Source of the DNA: DASVLX01 sp035552275 | Lineage (GTDB): Bacteria; Actinomycetota; Actinomycetes; Mycobacteriales; Pseudonocardiaceae | Assembly: GCA_035552275.1 (NCBI GenBank) | Contig: DASZLR010000289.1 | Location: forward strand, 1 to 29,242 | Reading direction: 5' to 3' | DNA: 29,242 nt | Part shown: in pieces, positions 1 through 7,719 of the stretch | Position numbering within the stretch: position 1 is the stretch's first letter | Layout of the letters: each line of letters begins with the position of its first letter | The notes under the pieces: model-generated | What the model was told of the DNA's origin: nothing | What the model saw: the letters and a program-made list of their open reading frames with translations, nothing else | The model's database searches: none | Made by a program: the position numbers and the translations under genes

Positions 1-35
1 CGACCCGCCTTGCGCCGATGCCCTGCCCCAGTCGA

Positions 36-67
36 CGCCGAACGGGTCGACGCCGACCCGTTCGGCG
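36..67. terminator. Perfect 13-bp inverted repeat, terminator-like hairpin
   Basis: The arms CGCCGAACGGGTC (36-48) and GACCCGTTCGGCG (55-67) are exact reverse complements around a 6-base loop. There is no T-run, as is usual for actinobacterial hairpin terminators. It lies between the YceI gene (read leftwards) and whatever gene lies beyond the window edge, so it could end the MarR-MFS-YceI transcript, though it is about 190 bases beyond the YceI stop. A coding origin from a gene outside the window cannot be excluded. Confidence 0.55.
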
Positions 68-145
68 AAGAACCGGCGGACATGTCCTGCGCGGTCGACA
101 CAGCGAACCTCCGTTACCCGATGAGGCCAGACCCCCGAACCAAAC

Positions 146-163
146 TTACGTTAGCTACCCTAA
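146..163. promoter_or_regulatory. AT-rich dyad, possible metalloregulator or TetR-type operator
   Basis: TTACGTTAG is followed directly by CTACCCTAA; the halves are complementary at 7 of 9 positions. Each half differs by one base from the half-sites of the IdeR/DtxR iron box (TTAGGTTAG, CTAACCTAA), but the central base of the 19-bp box is missing. It sits in the only AT-rich patch of the first 255 bases (about 141-200). It may control a gene leaving the window to the left. The regulator is not identified. Confidence 0.3.
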
Positions 164-210
164 CAAAATTTGATTGCCTAGTACAGCTATCTACTGTGTC
201 TGGTCCATCA

Positions 211-258
211 CCTGGAACGGCGGCTACCTGGAACGGCGGCTACCTGGAACGGAGGTCA
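211..258. repeat. 16-bp tandem repeat, three copies
   Basis: CCTGGAACGGCGGCTA occurs at 211-226 and exactly again at 227-242. A third, degenerate copy at 243-258 (CCTGGAACGGAGGTCA) runs into the YceI stop codon at 256-258. The end of the YceI gene is therefore built from one repeat unit, and the other two copies follow as non-coding sequence. Confidence 0.8.
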
Positions 259-1125
259 GCCCAGCGCGGGCAGGCCGTCACCCTGCACCGCCTCGATGTC
301 CATCTCGACCCGCAGCGTGGTGCCCACGGCCGCGATCCCGGCCTGCAACATCACGTTGTAGCTGATGGCGAAGTCCTCCCGCTTGAGGTCGGTGACCGCG
401 TGGAACGCGGCCCGCACACCGCCCCACGGGTCGGGGCCGACGCCCTGGTAGTTCAGCTCCAGGTCGACCGGCCGGGTGATCGCGTTGAGCGTCAGCTGGC
501 CGGAAAGCACCCACTTCTCGCCGCCGGCCGGGGTGATCCCGCTGCCCAGGTACTCGATCACCGGGTGCGTGTCCACATTGAGGAAGTCCGCGCTGCGCAG
601 ATGGTCGTCGCGCATCTTGTTGCCGGTGTCGATGCTGTTCGCCTGGATCACCGCGGCCACTGTGGACCGTTCGACCGGGTTGCCGACCTCGATCCGGCCG
701 GCGAACTCGCCGAAGTTGCCGGTGATGCTGGCGATGCCCAGATGCCGGGCGGTGACGTGGATCGCCGAGTGGATCGGGTCGATGGTCCAGATTCCGGCGG
801 CCGGCAGGTCGCTGCCGCCGGCCCGGGCCAGCTCGATCACGCCGAGCACGGCCGAACCGCTGGCAGTCACCATCGCCGTCCGGGCCGCCGGGCCGAACCC
901 GGTCGCGGTCAGGATCGCGGTGTAGGTGCCCGAGGGCAGCGGTTCGGTGCCCAGCCGGCCGTCCGCGTCCGCCGACACCCGGGCCACCTGCTGGCCGGCC
1001 ATGTCGGTGACGGTCAGCACGGCGTTGGCCACCGGCCAACCGTCGGACGTGCGCACCTGCGCGGTCACCCCTGGACGGTGACCATCGGCCCGACCGGCGG
1101 ACACCGCGGTGGTCGACTCGTTCAC
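256..1125 (-). CDS. YceI family protein with N-terminal carboxypeptidase-regulatory-like domain
   Basis: The N-terminal ~85 residues form one carboxypeptidase-regulatory-like beta domain (VTAQVRTSDG, then a DADGR turn and PSGTYTAILTA). The remaining ~185 residues are a YceI lipocalin-like domain, starting GIWTIDPIHSAIHVTARHLG and containing DHLRSADFLNVDTHP and LTLNAITRPVDL. YceI proteins bind isoprenoid-like lipids in a beta-barrel; the ligand here is unknown. I prefer the GTG at 1125, which has GGAGGA six bases upstream; an ATG at 1140, in frame and with its own GAGGGA, is the alternative. No signal peptide is seen, so it is probably cytoplasmic, unlike E. coli YceI. It follows the MFS exporter by about 56 bases on the same strand and shares its accessory domain, so the two probably work together and are co-transcribed with the MarR gene. 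Confidence 0.85.
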   Translation of the reverse strand: MNESTTAVSAGRADGHRPGVTAQVRTSDGWPVANAVLTVTDMAGQQVARVSADADGRLGTEPLPSGTYTAILTATGFGPAARTAMVTASGSAVLGVIELARAGGSDLPAAGIWTIDPIHSAIHVTARHLGIASITGNFGEFAGRIEVGNPVERSTVAAVIQANSIDTGNKMRDDHLRSADFLNVDTHPVIEYLGSGITPAGGEKWVLSGQLTLNAITRPVDLELNYQGVGPDPWGGVRAAFHAVTDLKREDFAISYNVMLQAGIAAVGTTLRVEMDIEAVQGDGLPALG

Positions 1126-1181
1126 TACGTTTCCTCCCATGTGAAGTCCCTCTTCGCAGCTCACTCGCAGCACCGGCCGAT

Positions 1182-3905
1182 CTACACGTCTGGGTGGCCA
1201 AGCCGCACGTCGTGCGCCCCGTGCTCGCCGCCGTTGACCCGCAGCGCGCTGGCCACGGGCGGATAGCCGCTGGCGATCACCGTGTACTCGCCCTCGGGCA
1301 GGTCGGAGAAGCTGTACTCGCCGAGATCGTCGGTGGTCGTCACACCCACCACGTTGCCAGCCCGGTCGAGCAAGGTGATGCGGGCGTCCGGCACCGTTCT
1401 GCCGTCACCGGCGCGGGCCTGGCCGCGCAGCCGCGCGCCGCCGATCAGCTCGACGTCCAACACCTGCTGCGCGGTTCCGGACACCGACACCGCCAGCGCG
1501 GTGGGCCGGAACGGCTCGGCGCTGACCACGACGGTGTACTCCCCGGCCGGCAGTTCGCCGAACCGGTAATGACCGTCCGGACCCGTGTGTGCGGACCCGA
1601 CCACCTCGCCGCGCTCGTCGGCCAGGGTGATCAGCGCGCCGGTGATCGGCGTGTCCTTGCCGGCGGCCAGCACGGTGCCGGCCAGCCCGCCGGTGCCGGC
1701 GAGCACGACATCGACCACCGCCGGACCGGCGCCAATGGTGACCGTGGACGCCTGCGGCTGGTGCCCGCCGGCGGAGGCGATCAACACATACGAGCCCGGT
1801 CCGGGCGCGGCGACCTGGTATTCGCCGTTGCCGTCGGACACATTGCGGCCGACCTGCAGGCCATTGGGATCGATGAGAGTCAGCGCCGCCCCGTGCACCG
1901 CGGCACCGTCCGAACGCCGGACGTGGCCGTGGATCGGCGGGGTTCCCGCCTGGGGCGCGACAAAACCTTCGCTGACACTGGACATCAAGAACTCTCCCCT
2001 GTCGCCATGCGTCGAATTCGTTGGCGGATGGCCGTTTCCGGCCACCAGCCGCGGATCGACGCCGTTTCGTTCAGCGTTCCGCTCGACTTTCTGTTCAACC
2101 TTCGGTGCGATCAGTTCGGCGGCCGGCGCGGCCAGCTCCGCGAGAGGTTCGGCCAGTGGTTCGGCGAGCGCCGGACCTTCGCCGGCCTCGGCCATCCGCG
2201 CCTGGATGCCGGACTGGTTGCGCAGCGGGATTTCCCGCATGAACCACAGCAGCACGCAGGCGACGCCGATCACGACGGCGGCGGTGAGGAACACCGGGCG
2301 CATCGAGTCCGAGAAACCGACCAGGAAGGGCTGGGCCAGTCGCGAGTCGAGCTGCTGGATGAACGAGGAGTCCTGCAACACGCTGGCACTCACCCCGCCG
2401 CTGCCGGCGGCCGGCTGCTGGATCAGTTGCAACACCGGTTGATTGTGCGGATTGGCCAGCACGGCCGGATCATGCAGCGCGGCCTGGAACGGCGCGGTCG
2501 GCACGATTCGGGCGAACGCGCCGGACATCTTGTCCGGCAGCAGGCTGAACAGGATGGACAGGAACACCGCCGTGCCCAGGGTGCCACCCATCTGCCGGAA
2601 GAACGTGGCCGAGGCGGTCGCCACGCCCATGTCCCGCGCGGGCACCGCGTTCTGCACCGCGATGATCAGCGGCTGCATACAGTTGCCCAGACCGAGGCCG
2701 AAGATGAACATCCAGATGTCGGTGCGGGACAACGGGGTGTCCGCGTTGATGCCGGTCAGCAACAGCAGGCCGACGGCCATCAGCAGGGTGCCCAGAATCG
2801 GGAAACCCTTGTACCGGCCGGTTCGGGCGATGAGCTGGCCGGAGAAGATCGACGCCAGCATGATGCCCAGCACCATCGGCAGGATCAGCAGGCCGGCCTT
2901 GGTCGGCGAAGCCCCCTTGACGATCTGCAGGTACAGCGGCACCACCGACATGCCGCCGAACATCGCCATCCCGATCAGCACACCGGCCAGCGAGGTGATG
3001 CTGAAGACGCCGCCGCGGAACAGCCGCAACGGGATCAGCGCGTCGTCGCGCATCAGGTGCTCCACGATCACGAACAGCAGCAGGCCGACTCCACCGACGA
3101 CGTAACAGATCCAGGCGCGGCTGGAGTGCCAGCCCCAGGACTGGCCCTGCTCGGCGATGATCAGCAGCGGCACCAGCCCGATACTGATGGTGATCGCGCC
3201 CCACCAGTCGATCCGGTGATCGCGGCGGGTGTGCGGGATGTTGAGCACCTTGGCGACGACGACCAGCGCGATCGCCGCGATCGGCACGTTGACCAGGAAA
3301 ACCCAGCGCCAGCCGGCGATGTACAGGATCTGCGACTGGCCGGCCAGGAAGCCGCCGATCACCGGGCCGAGCACGCTGGCGGTGCCGAACACGGCGAGGA
3401 AGTAGCCCTGGTACTTGGCTCGCTGCCGGGGTGGCACGACATCGCCGATGATCGCCAGTGCCAGCGACATCAGCCCGCCGGCGCCCAGCCCCTGGAACGC
3501 GCGGAAGGCCGCCAGGAAGTACATCGAGGTGGCGAACGTGCAGGCGATCGAGCCGACGATGAAGATCATGATCGCGGCGAGGAAGAACGGCTTGCGGCCG
3601 TACAGGTCGGACAGCTTGCCGTACAGCGGAGTGGAGATCGTCGCGGTGATCAGGTACGCGGTGGTCGCCCAGGCCTGCAGATTCAGGCCGTGCAGGTCGT
3701 CGGCGATGGTGCGGATCGCCACCGAGACGATCATCTGGTCCAGCGCGGCCAGGAAGATGCCCAGCATCAGACCGACGAACACCCACATGATCTGGCGCCG
3801 GCTCAGCACACCGGCCGCCTGGCCCGCGCCGACGCCCGTCGGCGGTGCCGAGCCGGGCCGAGTGGGCGGAGTGGAAGCTGTCGGTTGCTGGCTGGTGGCG
3901 GTCAT
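1182..3905 (-). CDS. DHA2-type MFS drug exporter fused to three carboxypeptidase-regulatory-like domains
   Basis: Residues about 30-560 are a 14-segment major facilitator of the DHA2 (EmrB/QacA) family: motif A is visible as GKLSDLYGRKPFF, motif C-like as GPVIGGFLAG, and it ends with a hydrophobic segment followed by WFMREIPL. These proteins expel toxic organic compounds using the proton gradient. After an Ala/Glu-rich linker (about 575-640) come three tandem beta domains, each with a (D)GxY...GxYxV pattern (GNGEYQV, DGHYRFGELPAGEY, LGEYSFSDLPEGEY). At 907 aa it is much longer than usual DHA2 pumps (about 500). The ATG at 3905 overlaps the MarR stop as ATGA, which decides the start. Regulation by that MarR protein is the simplest reading. 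With 14 segments the C-terminal domains would be cytoplasmic, which is odd for this domain type. An internal ATG at 1985 has a good ribosome-binding site. Confidence 0.9.
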   Translation of the reverse strand: MTATSQQPTASTPPTRPGSAPPTGVGAGQAAGVLSRRQIMWVFVGLMLGIFLAALDQMIVSVAIRTIADDLHGLNLQAWATTAYLITATISTPLYGKLSDLYGRKPFFLAAIMIFIVGSIACTFATSMYFLAAFRAFQGLGAGGLMSLALAIIGDVVPPRQRAKYQGYFLAVFGTASVLGPVIGGFLAGQSQILYIAGWRWVFLVNVPIAAIALVVVAKVLNIPHTRRDHRIDWWGAITISIGLVPLLIIAEQGQSWGWHSSRAWICYVVGGVGLLLFVIVEHLMRDDALIPLRLFRGGVFSITSLAGVLIGMAMFGGMSVVPLYLQIVKGASPTKAGLLILPMVLGIMLASIFSGQLIARTGRYKGFPILGTLLMAVGLLLLTGINADTPLSRTDIWMFIFGLGLGNCMQPLIIAVQNAVPARDMGVATASATFFRQMGGTLGTAVFLSILFSLLPDKMSGAFARIVPTAPFQAALHDPAVLANPHNQPVLQLIQQPAAGSGGVSASVLQDSSFIQQLDSRLAQPFLVGFSDSMRPVFLTAAVVIGVACVLLWFMREIPLRNQSGIQARMAEAGEGPALAEPLAEPLAELAAPAAELIAPKVEQKVERNAERNGVDPRLVAGNGHPPTNSTHGDRGEFLMSSVSEGFVAPQAGTPPIHGHVRRSDGAAVHGAALTLIDPNGLQVGRNVSDGNGEYQVAAPGPGSYVLIASAGGHQPQASTVTIGAGPAVVDVVLAGTGGLAGTVLAAGKDTPITGALITLADERGEVVGSAHTGPDGHYRFGELPAGEYTVVVSAEPFRPTALAVSVSGTAQQVLDVELIGGARLRGQARAGDGRTVPDARITLLDRAGNVVGVTTTDDLGEYSFSDLPEGEYTVIASGYPPVASALRVNGGEHGAHDVRLGHPDV
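1983..1999 (-). promoter_or_regulatory. Internal Shine-Dalgarno and in-frame ATG inside the MFS fusion gene
   Basis: On the minus strand GGGGAGAG (1992-1999) stands six bases before an in-frame ATG (1983-1985). Starting there would give a free 267-residue protein (MSSVSEGF...) consisting only of the three carboxypeptidase-regulatory-like domains. The site lies exactly at the end of the low-complexity linker, where a separate gene would begin. It may be a true second start or the relic of two genes joined by loss of a stop codon. Confidence 0.5.
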
Positions 3906-4447
3906 GGTCTTGGCCCTTTCGGGGCTGGTCCGGCCACCGCTGGTGGCCGGGCGGGGCACTGGCCGTACTCGTGGTTCTCGAAGTCAGCCGCGAAGTCGCC
4001 GAGCAGGCTGGCCAGCTGGTAGATCCGGGCGACCGGCCAGTCGCGCACGACGTCGGCGATGATGCCGTTGTTGCGCTGACGGTAGGCGTCGAACGCCCGC
4101 TGGCCGTCGAGGGTGGCGGCCAGCAGCGACGCCCGGCCGTCGATCGGGTCGGCGCGGCGTTCCAGCATCCCGTGCCGCACCAGTGCGGCGGTCTGCCGGC
4201 TGACCGTCGACGGGTCGGCGTGCACCGCGTCGGCGAGGGCCGTGCTGCGCATCGGGCCCTCCACAACCAGATGGGCGAGCAGCACGTACGCCGCGAACTC
4301 GACCCCGTCCGGCCGGGGCGGTGTGGCGCGCGTCATACTGCGCTTCATCATTCGGAACACTCGCATGAAGGTCTGACACAGCTGATCGGTGGCGACCAGA
4401 CGCTCGCCACCGATTCCGTCAGCGGCCCCGGACATTGTGCCGACCAC
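3902..4447 (-). CDS. MarR family transcriptional regulator
   Basis: About 181 aa with a central winged helix: GVEFAAYVLLAHLVVEGPMRSTALADAVHADPSTVSRQTAALVRHGMLERRADPIDGRAS matches the MarR pattern of recognition helix (DPSTVSRQTAALV) plus DPxDGR wing, described here by key residues at about 66-120. MarR dimers repress neighbouring efflux genes and are released by small ligands. I chose the GTG at 4447 because GGGAGG lies eight bases upstream; the ATG at 4435 is possible. Its stop overlaps the exporter start (ATGA), so the two are translationally coupled. A dyad at 4495-4506 just upstream may be its own operator. Confidence 0.88.
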   Translation of the reverse strand: MVGTMSGAADGIGGERLVATDQLCQTFMRVFRMMKRSMTRATPPRPDGVEFAAYVLLAHLVVEGPMRSTALADAVHADPSTVSRQTAALVRHGMLERRADPIDGRASLLAATLDGQRAFDAYRQRNNGIIADVVRDWPVARIYQLASLLGDFAADFENHEYGQCPARPPAVAGPAPKGPRP

Positions 4448-4494
4448 GGCCGCCACCTCCCTCGCACCGTTGCATGAGATACGCAATTAGTTGG

Positions 4495-4506
4495 TGGTTA
4501 CAACCA
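4495..4506. promoter_or_regulatory. Dyad TGGTTACAACCA, candidate MarR operator
   Basis: TGGTT and AACCA are perfect inverted repeats around AC, 48 bases upstream of the MarR start and in a short AT-rich stretch (4480-4510). On the minus strand TTGTAA and, 16 bases on, TATCTC could serve as -35 and -10, which would place the dyad over the -35. Autoregulation of the MarR-MFS-YceI operon is inferred from position only. Confidence 0.4.
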
Positions 4507-4561
4507 TACGAGAGGGAGTGTACGCCGCCGAATGCGGGGTGTGAACGAGGCTGAAAGCCCG

Positions 4562-5992
4562 TCAGGCCAACTGGTGCTCGGCCGGCGCGGTGTCGCCCTC
4601 GCCGGCGACCCGGACCTGGTTGCGGCCGCTTTCCTTGGCCCCGTACACGGCCGCGTCGGCGGCCTGCAACAGCGGATCCAGGGTGAGCCCGTGGGTCGGC
4701 CGCGACGACACGCCGATGGACGTGGTGCGGTCGGTGATCACCACCGGCCGGCCGCGCTTGTCGGTGGTCGGCACCGACAGACCGGCGATCTGCGCCCGGA
4801 TGCGCTCGGCGGCCGCGACGGCCTCGTCGGCGTTGGTGTCCGGCAGCAGCACCACGAACTCCTCGCCGCCGAACCGGCCGACCAGGTCGGCTGGGCGGGT
4901 CTCGGCCTTCAACACCTTGGCCACCGCGCTGAGCATGTCGTCCCCGGCCGGGTGGCCCCAGGTGTCGTTGATCGACTTGAAGTGGTCCAGGTCGACCATG
5001 AACAGCGCGATGGGATTACCGGACCGGTCCGCGCGGGCGAACTCCTTGCCCGCCGACTCCTGCCAGCCGCGCATGTTCAGCAGGCCCGTCTTGGGATCGG
5101 TTCTCGCGTCCTGCAACAGTTTCTGGATCTCACCCACCCGGTTGAGGATCACGCTGACCGGCACCATCACCACCACCGCCGCCGGCACGTTCAGCACCAG
5201 CAATGCGGTCCCGATGCCGACCAGGACACTCAGCGCCTCCAAACCGTTGTCGGTCGGCGAACCGAACAGGTCCGACAGCGTCACACTCGGCTTCACCATC
5301 GAGATCACGCCGGCGATGATCAAGGCCGGCACGCCGATGTACACCGCGCCGCCGGCCGCGATGGCTCCCAGTTCGCGCAGCGACCCGATCCAGCCCGAAC
5401 CGCTCGAACCCGACACGCCCAATACACCGAGCAGCAGTTTGGCCAGCAGCGCCGCGATGACCATGTTGCCGGTCGAGAACACGAACCGGTAGAGCGGCCG
5501 GCGCGCCGCGAACCAACGCTGGGTCCGGACGAAGAGGATCAGGGCCACCGCCAGCGGGGCCGGTAGCACGACCAGTCCGGCGAATGTCCAGACCGAGGTG
5601 ACGTCGATATGCGGCCCGATCGTGCGACTGCGTCGAGTCTCCTCGTATCGGCGGGTGAACACCAGGTACGCGCACGCGCACCCGGCCATGGCGCCGAACC
5701 GCTCCCAGTCGCCGAGCTGCGGCGCCGGGGCACTCGCGACGGTCCACCCCACCATCGCGGCGGCGACCGCGACCCAGGACAGGACATAAGCCACTTCGCG
5801 CGGCGAATGGGACCACAGCTCCCAACGTTGCGGATGTTGAACAGCCGAAGATGCCCTCTGCCATGAACGTCCGCATTGAGTGACAATGTGGGCCAAGAAC
5901 TGGCCCGTGAACGCTCTGGTCCGGTGGCGTGCCCTGCGCACCCACCGTTCGTGAGGAGGTGTCGGCTGTGTCTGACCGCGACTGGTGATCAC
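4562..5992 (-). CDS. Membrane-bound GGDEF diguanylate cyclase
   Basis: Hydrophobic segments lie at about residues 68-90, 96-112, 133-158, 170-195, 207-232 and 250-284, followed by a full GGDEF domain (about 297-460) with the signature GGEEF at 375-379. This domain joins two GTP molecules into cyclic di-GMP. The product-inhibition site RxxD (RPAD, 366-369) is present five residues before GGEEF, so the enzyme should be active and feedback-controlled. No EAL domain or known sensor domain is seen; the membrane part may be the sensor. The start is uncertain: the GTG at 5992 gives 476 aa, but the first ~60 codons are rich in ACA, CCT, AGG, GCA and CAA, unlike the rest, and overlap the plus-strand micro-ORF at 5968. 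A GTG near 5791 (just before the first membrane segment) may be the real start. Confidence 0.9.
   Translation of the reverse strand: MITSRGQTQPTPPHERWVRRARHRTRAFTGQFLAHIVTQCGRSWQRASSAVQHPQRWELWSHSPREVAYVLSWVAVAAAMVGWTVASAPAPQLGDWERFGAMAGCACAYLVFTRRYEETRRSRTIGPHIDVTSVWTFAGLVVLPAPLAVALILFVRTQRWFAARRPLYRFVFSTGNMVIAALLAKLLLGVLGVSGSSGSGWIGSLRELGAIAAGGAVYIGVPALIIAGVISMVKPSVTLSDLFGSPTDNGLEALSVLVGIGTALLVLNVPAAVVVMVPVSVILNRVGEIQKLLQDARTDPKTGLLNMRGWQESAGKEFARADRSGNPIALFMVDLDHFKSINDTWGHPAGDDMLSAVAKVLKAETRPADLVGRFGGEEFVVLLPDTNADEAVAAAERIRAQIAGLSVPTTDKRGRPVVITDRTTSIGVSSRPTHGLTLDPLLQAADAAVYGAKESGRNQVRVAGEGDTAPAEHQLA
5968..5988 (+). CDS. Micro-ORF MSDRDW, copy A
   Basis: GTG TCT GAC CGC GAC TGG TGA encodes the hexapeptide MSDRDW. 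It is preceded by GAGGAGG (5953-5959) at eight bases, a near-ideal ribosome-binding site. Four bases after the stop comes a GTG opening a 12-codon frame (5993-6031, MRRPRIPLSRRR). The same arrangement recurs about 113 bases downstream, where the hexapeptide is unchanged despite synonymous and start-codon differences, which argues for selection on the peptide. A short hairpin (GGGCCA/TGGCCC, 5890-5906) lies upstream. No plus-strand gene follows that it could lead; the function is unknown. Leader peptides that sense translation have this size. Confidence 0.4.
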   Translation: MSDRDW

Positions 5993-6080
5993 GTGCGACG
6001 TCCCCGAATCCCCCTGTCCCGCCGGCGCTGAACGCGCACCGGTGCGACGACCTCACAACAGCACAAGAGAGGCGGCGACC

Positions 6081-6101
6081 ATGTCCGACCGCGACTGGTG
6101 A
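6081..6101 (+). CDS. Micro-ORF MSDRDW, copy B
   Basis: ATG TCC GAC CGC GAC TGG TGA encodes the same MSDRDW peptide as the copy at 5968. GAGAGG (6067-6072) lies eight bases upstream, the same spacing as in copy A. The similarity between the copies spans roughly 45 bases, from the ribosome-binding site to the TGATC after the stop and a following TGCG. Start codon (ATG against GTG) and the Ser codon (TCC against TCT) differ without changing the peptide. A start codon again follows closely (ATG at 6107). Confidence 0.4.
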   Translation: MSDRDW

Positions 6102-6106
6102 TCTTC

Positions 6107-6193
6107 ATGCGCACCGCCCTTCGCCTGAGCCGGCCTTCCCGTTACACCATCGTTGGAAGGCTGGCGGATGTTCCCACCGCACACTGTTGGTAA
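6107..6193 (+). CDS. Small ORF following micro-ORF copy B (28 aa)
   Basis: The ATG five bases after the MSDRDW stop opens a frame of 28 codons beginning MRTALRLSRPSRY and ending AHCW. It corresponds in position to the 12-codon frame after copy A, which also begins MR and is Arg-rich. It ends just before the stop of the minus-strand MFS gene. Only position and the Arg-rich start support it; it may be untranslated. Confidence 0.22.
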   Translation: MRTALRLSRPSRYTIVGRLADVPTAHCW

Positions 6194-6199
6194 CGCCTG

Positions 6200-7420
6200 T
6201 TAAACATTCTGCATCTCTCCGGCCCCCGGTTGGAAGAGCTTTCGCCAGGATGCCGCCATAGGTATGGCCAACAGCACGCCGACCAGCGCCGCGATCGTGA
6301 TGGCGCCGGTGGCCGAGCCGAGCCCCTCGGCGACAGCGCCGCCAGCGGCGACGCCGAGTCCCTGGGACACCCGCAGGCCGGTGCGCGCGACGCCGAACAC
6401 GCCGCCGCGCACCTCGTTGGGCACCCAACTGTTCAGCGAGGCCCCCACGGTGATCTGGTACGCGCCGGTCGCGCCGGCCACCGCGAGCAGCGCCAGCGCC
6501 AACCCCAGCGCCGGGCGCACCACGAACGGCAGCAGCACCACCAGCGACGCGATGGCGAGCACGCCGACCAGCCGTTGCCGACGAGCGGTGGGCACGAAGT
6601 GGGACAACAGGAACGTGCCGATCACGTAGCCCAGCGGGTCGGCCGCCAACAGCCAGCCGACCGCCGCCGGGCCGACGCCGATCTGCCGGGCCAGCGGCGC
6701 GGCCAACCCCTCGGGCACCACCGCCAGGCCGACCAGCCAGGACAGTCCCAGCATGGTGCGCAGCCTCGGCTGACTCCACAGGTAGCGCGCGCCGCCGGAC
6801 CACCCGATGTGCTGCGCGCCGTCGGCGGCCGCCGGGCGGTGCCGGACCTGGAACCAGACCAGCGCCGCGGCGAACACGAAGGTGAGCGCGTCGATGAACA
6901 GCGCGCGGGACGACCCGACCAGGGTCACCAGCAGGCCGGCGCCGGCCAGGCCGAGCAACTGGACTGTGTTGGTGGTGACGCCGCGCAGGTCCTGGCTGCG
7001 GAAGTACAGCTCGTCGTCGACGATCACGTCTCGGGTCATCGCGTTCTGCGCGGCCAGCGCCGGGGCCTGGGCGATGCCGACGCCGACCAGCAGCACGCAC
7101 ATCGCCGCCAGCGGCATGCCCGGGATCGACATCAGCCCGACCAGCACCGCCTGCACGGCCGAGCCGCCGACCAGCACGGTCCGCCGGGGATAGCGGTCGG
7201 CGAGCTGGGACAGGCCCAGGCCGCCGGCCAGCGCCGGCAGGAAGCTCAGGGCGTACACCACCGCCGTGAGCAGCGCGGATCCGGTGCGCGAGTAGACGGC
7301 GAGCGCCAGCGCCACCTTGGCCAGCTGGTCGCCGGCCACCGAGATGGCCTCGGCCAGCCACAACGCCCGGAACTCGCCGATCCGCAGCGCCGAGAACATC
7401 CCGGTACGTGTCGTCGTCAC
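6200..7420 (-). CDS. MFS transporter (MFS_3/EntS-like group)
   Basis: About 406 aa with some 12 hydrophobic segments. The N-terminus, FRALWLAEAISVAGDQLAKVALALAV, and the loop LADRYPRRTVLVGG (motif A position) are typical of the major facilitator group that includes the enterobactin exporter EntS and macrolide exporters. It acts in the cytoplasmic membrane as a proton-driven exporter; the substrate cannot be told from the sequence. The frame is open to a GTG at 7432, but the GTG at 7420 has a GGGGGT stretch at a better distance; a further GTG lies between them. It stands alone: the GGDEF gene is about 210 bases downstream on the same strand and the mIHF gene is divergent. No regulator is adjacent. 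Confidence 0.85.
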   Translation of the reverse strand: MTTTRTGMFSALRIGEFRALWLAEAISVAGDQLAKVALALAVYSRTGSALLTAVVYALSFLPALAGGLGLSQLADRYPRRTVLVGGSAVQAVLVGLMSIPGMPLAAMCVLLVGVGIAQAPALAAQNAMTRDVIVDDELYFRSQDLRGVTTNTVQLLGLAGAGLLVTLVGSSRALFIDALTFVFAAALVWFQVRHRPAAADGAQHIGWSGGARYLWSQPRLRTMLGLSWLVGLAVVPEGLAAPLARQIGVGPAAVGWLLAADPLGYVIGTFLLSHFVPTARRQRLVGVLAIASLVVLLPFVVRPALGLALALLAVAGATGAYQITVGASLNSWVPNEVRGGVFGVARTGLRVSQGLGVAAGGAVAEGLGSATGAITIAALVGVLLAIPMAASWRKLFQPGAGEMQNV

Positions 7421-7719
7421 CCACACCCCCACCGGTCCGCGGTCCGCTAGGCCGAGCTCGCCCCTGTCGTCATTCCACGGTAGGTGCCCAGCCGACTACC
7501 ACCCGCATCCTCCCATAGCGATCCGACAATGGAAGGGGCCGACCACAGGACGTAACCAGTTGTCAATCGTTGTCACCCGGAAGAACGGCTGTACCGGGGA
7601 ATCTGGGCCGGTTATGCGGGTGTCGCTGGACGAAAGTACCGTCGGGGCTTGTCATGATGGGGGTCCAACCACGCGTGAGGTGCGCGGATGGACCGTCCTG
7701 AATGGAAGGAAGACGACGA

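Noticed and set aside
1194..4022. Very long plus-strand open frame opposite the MFS gene
   Set aside because: It is the antisense frame of a GC-rich gene; its product is Arg/Gln/His-rich low-complexity sequence with no domain, whereas the minus-strand frame is a clear MFS exporter.
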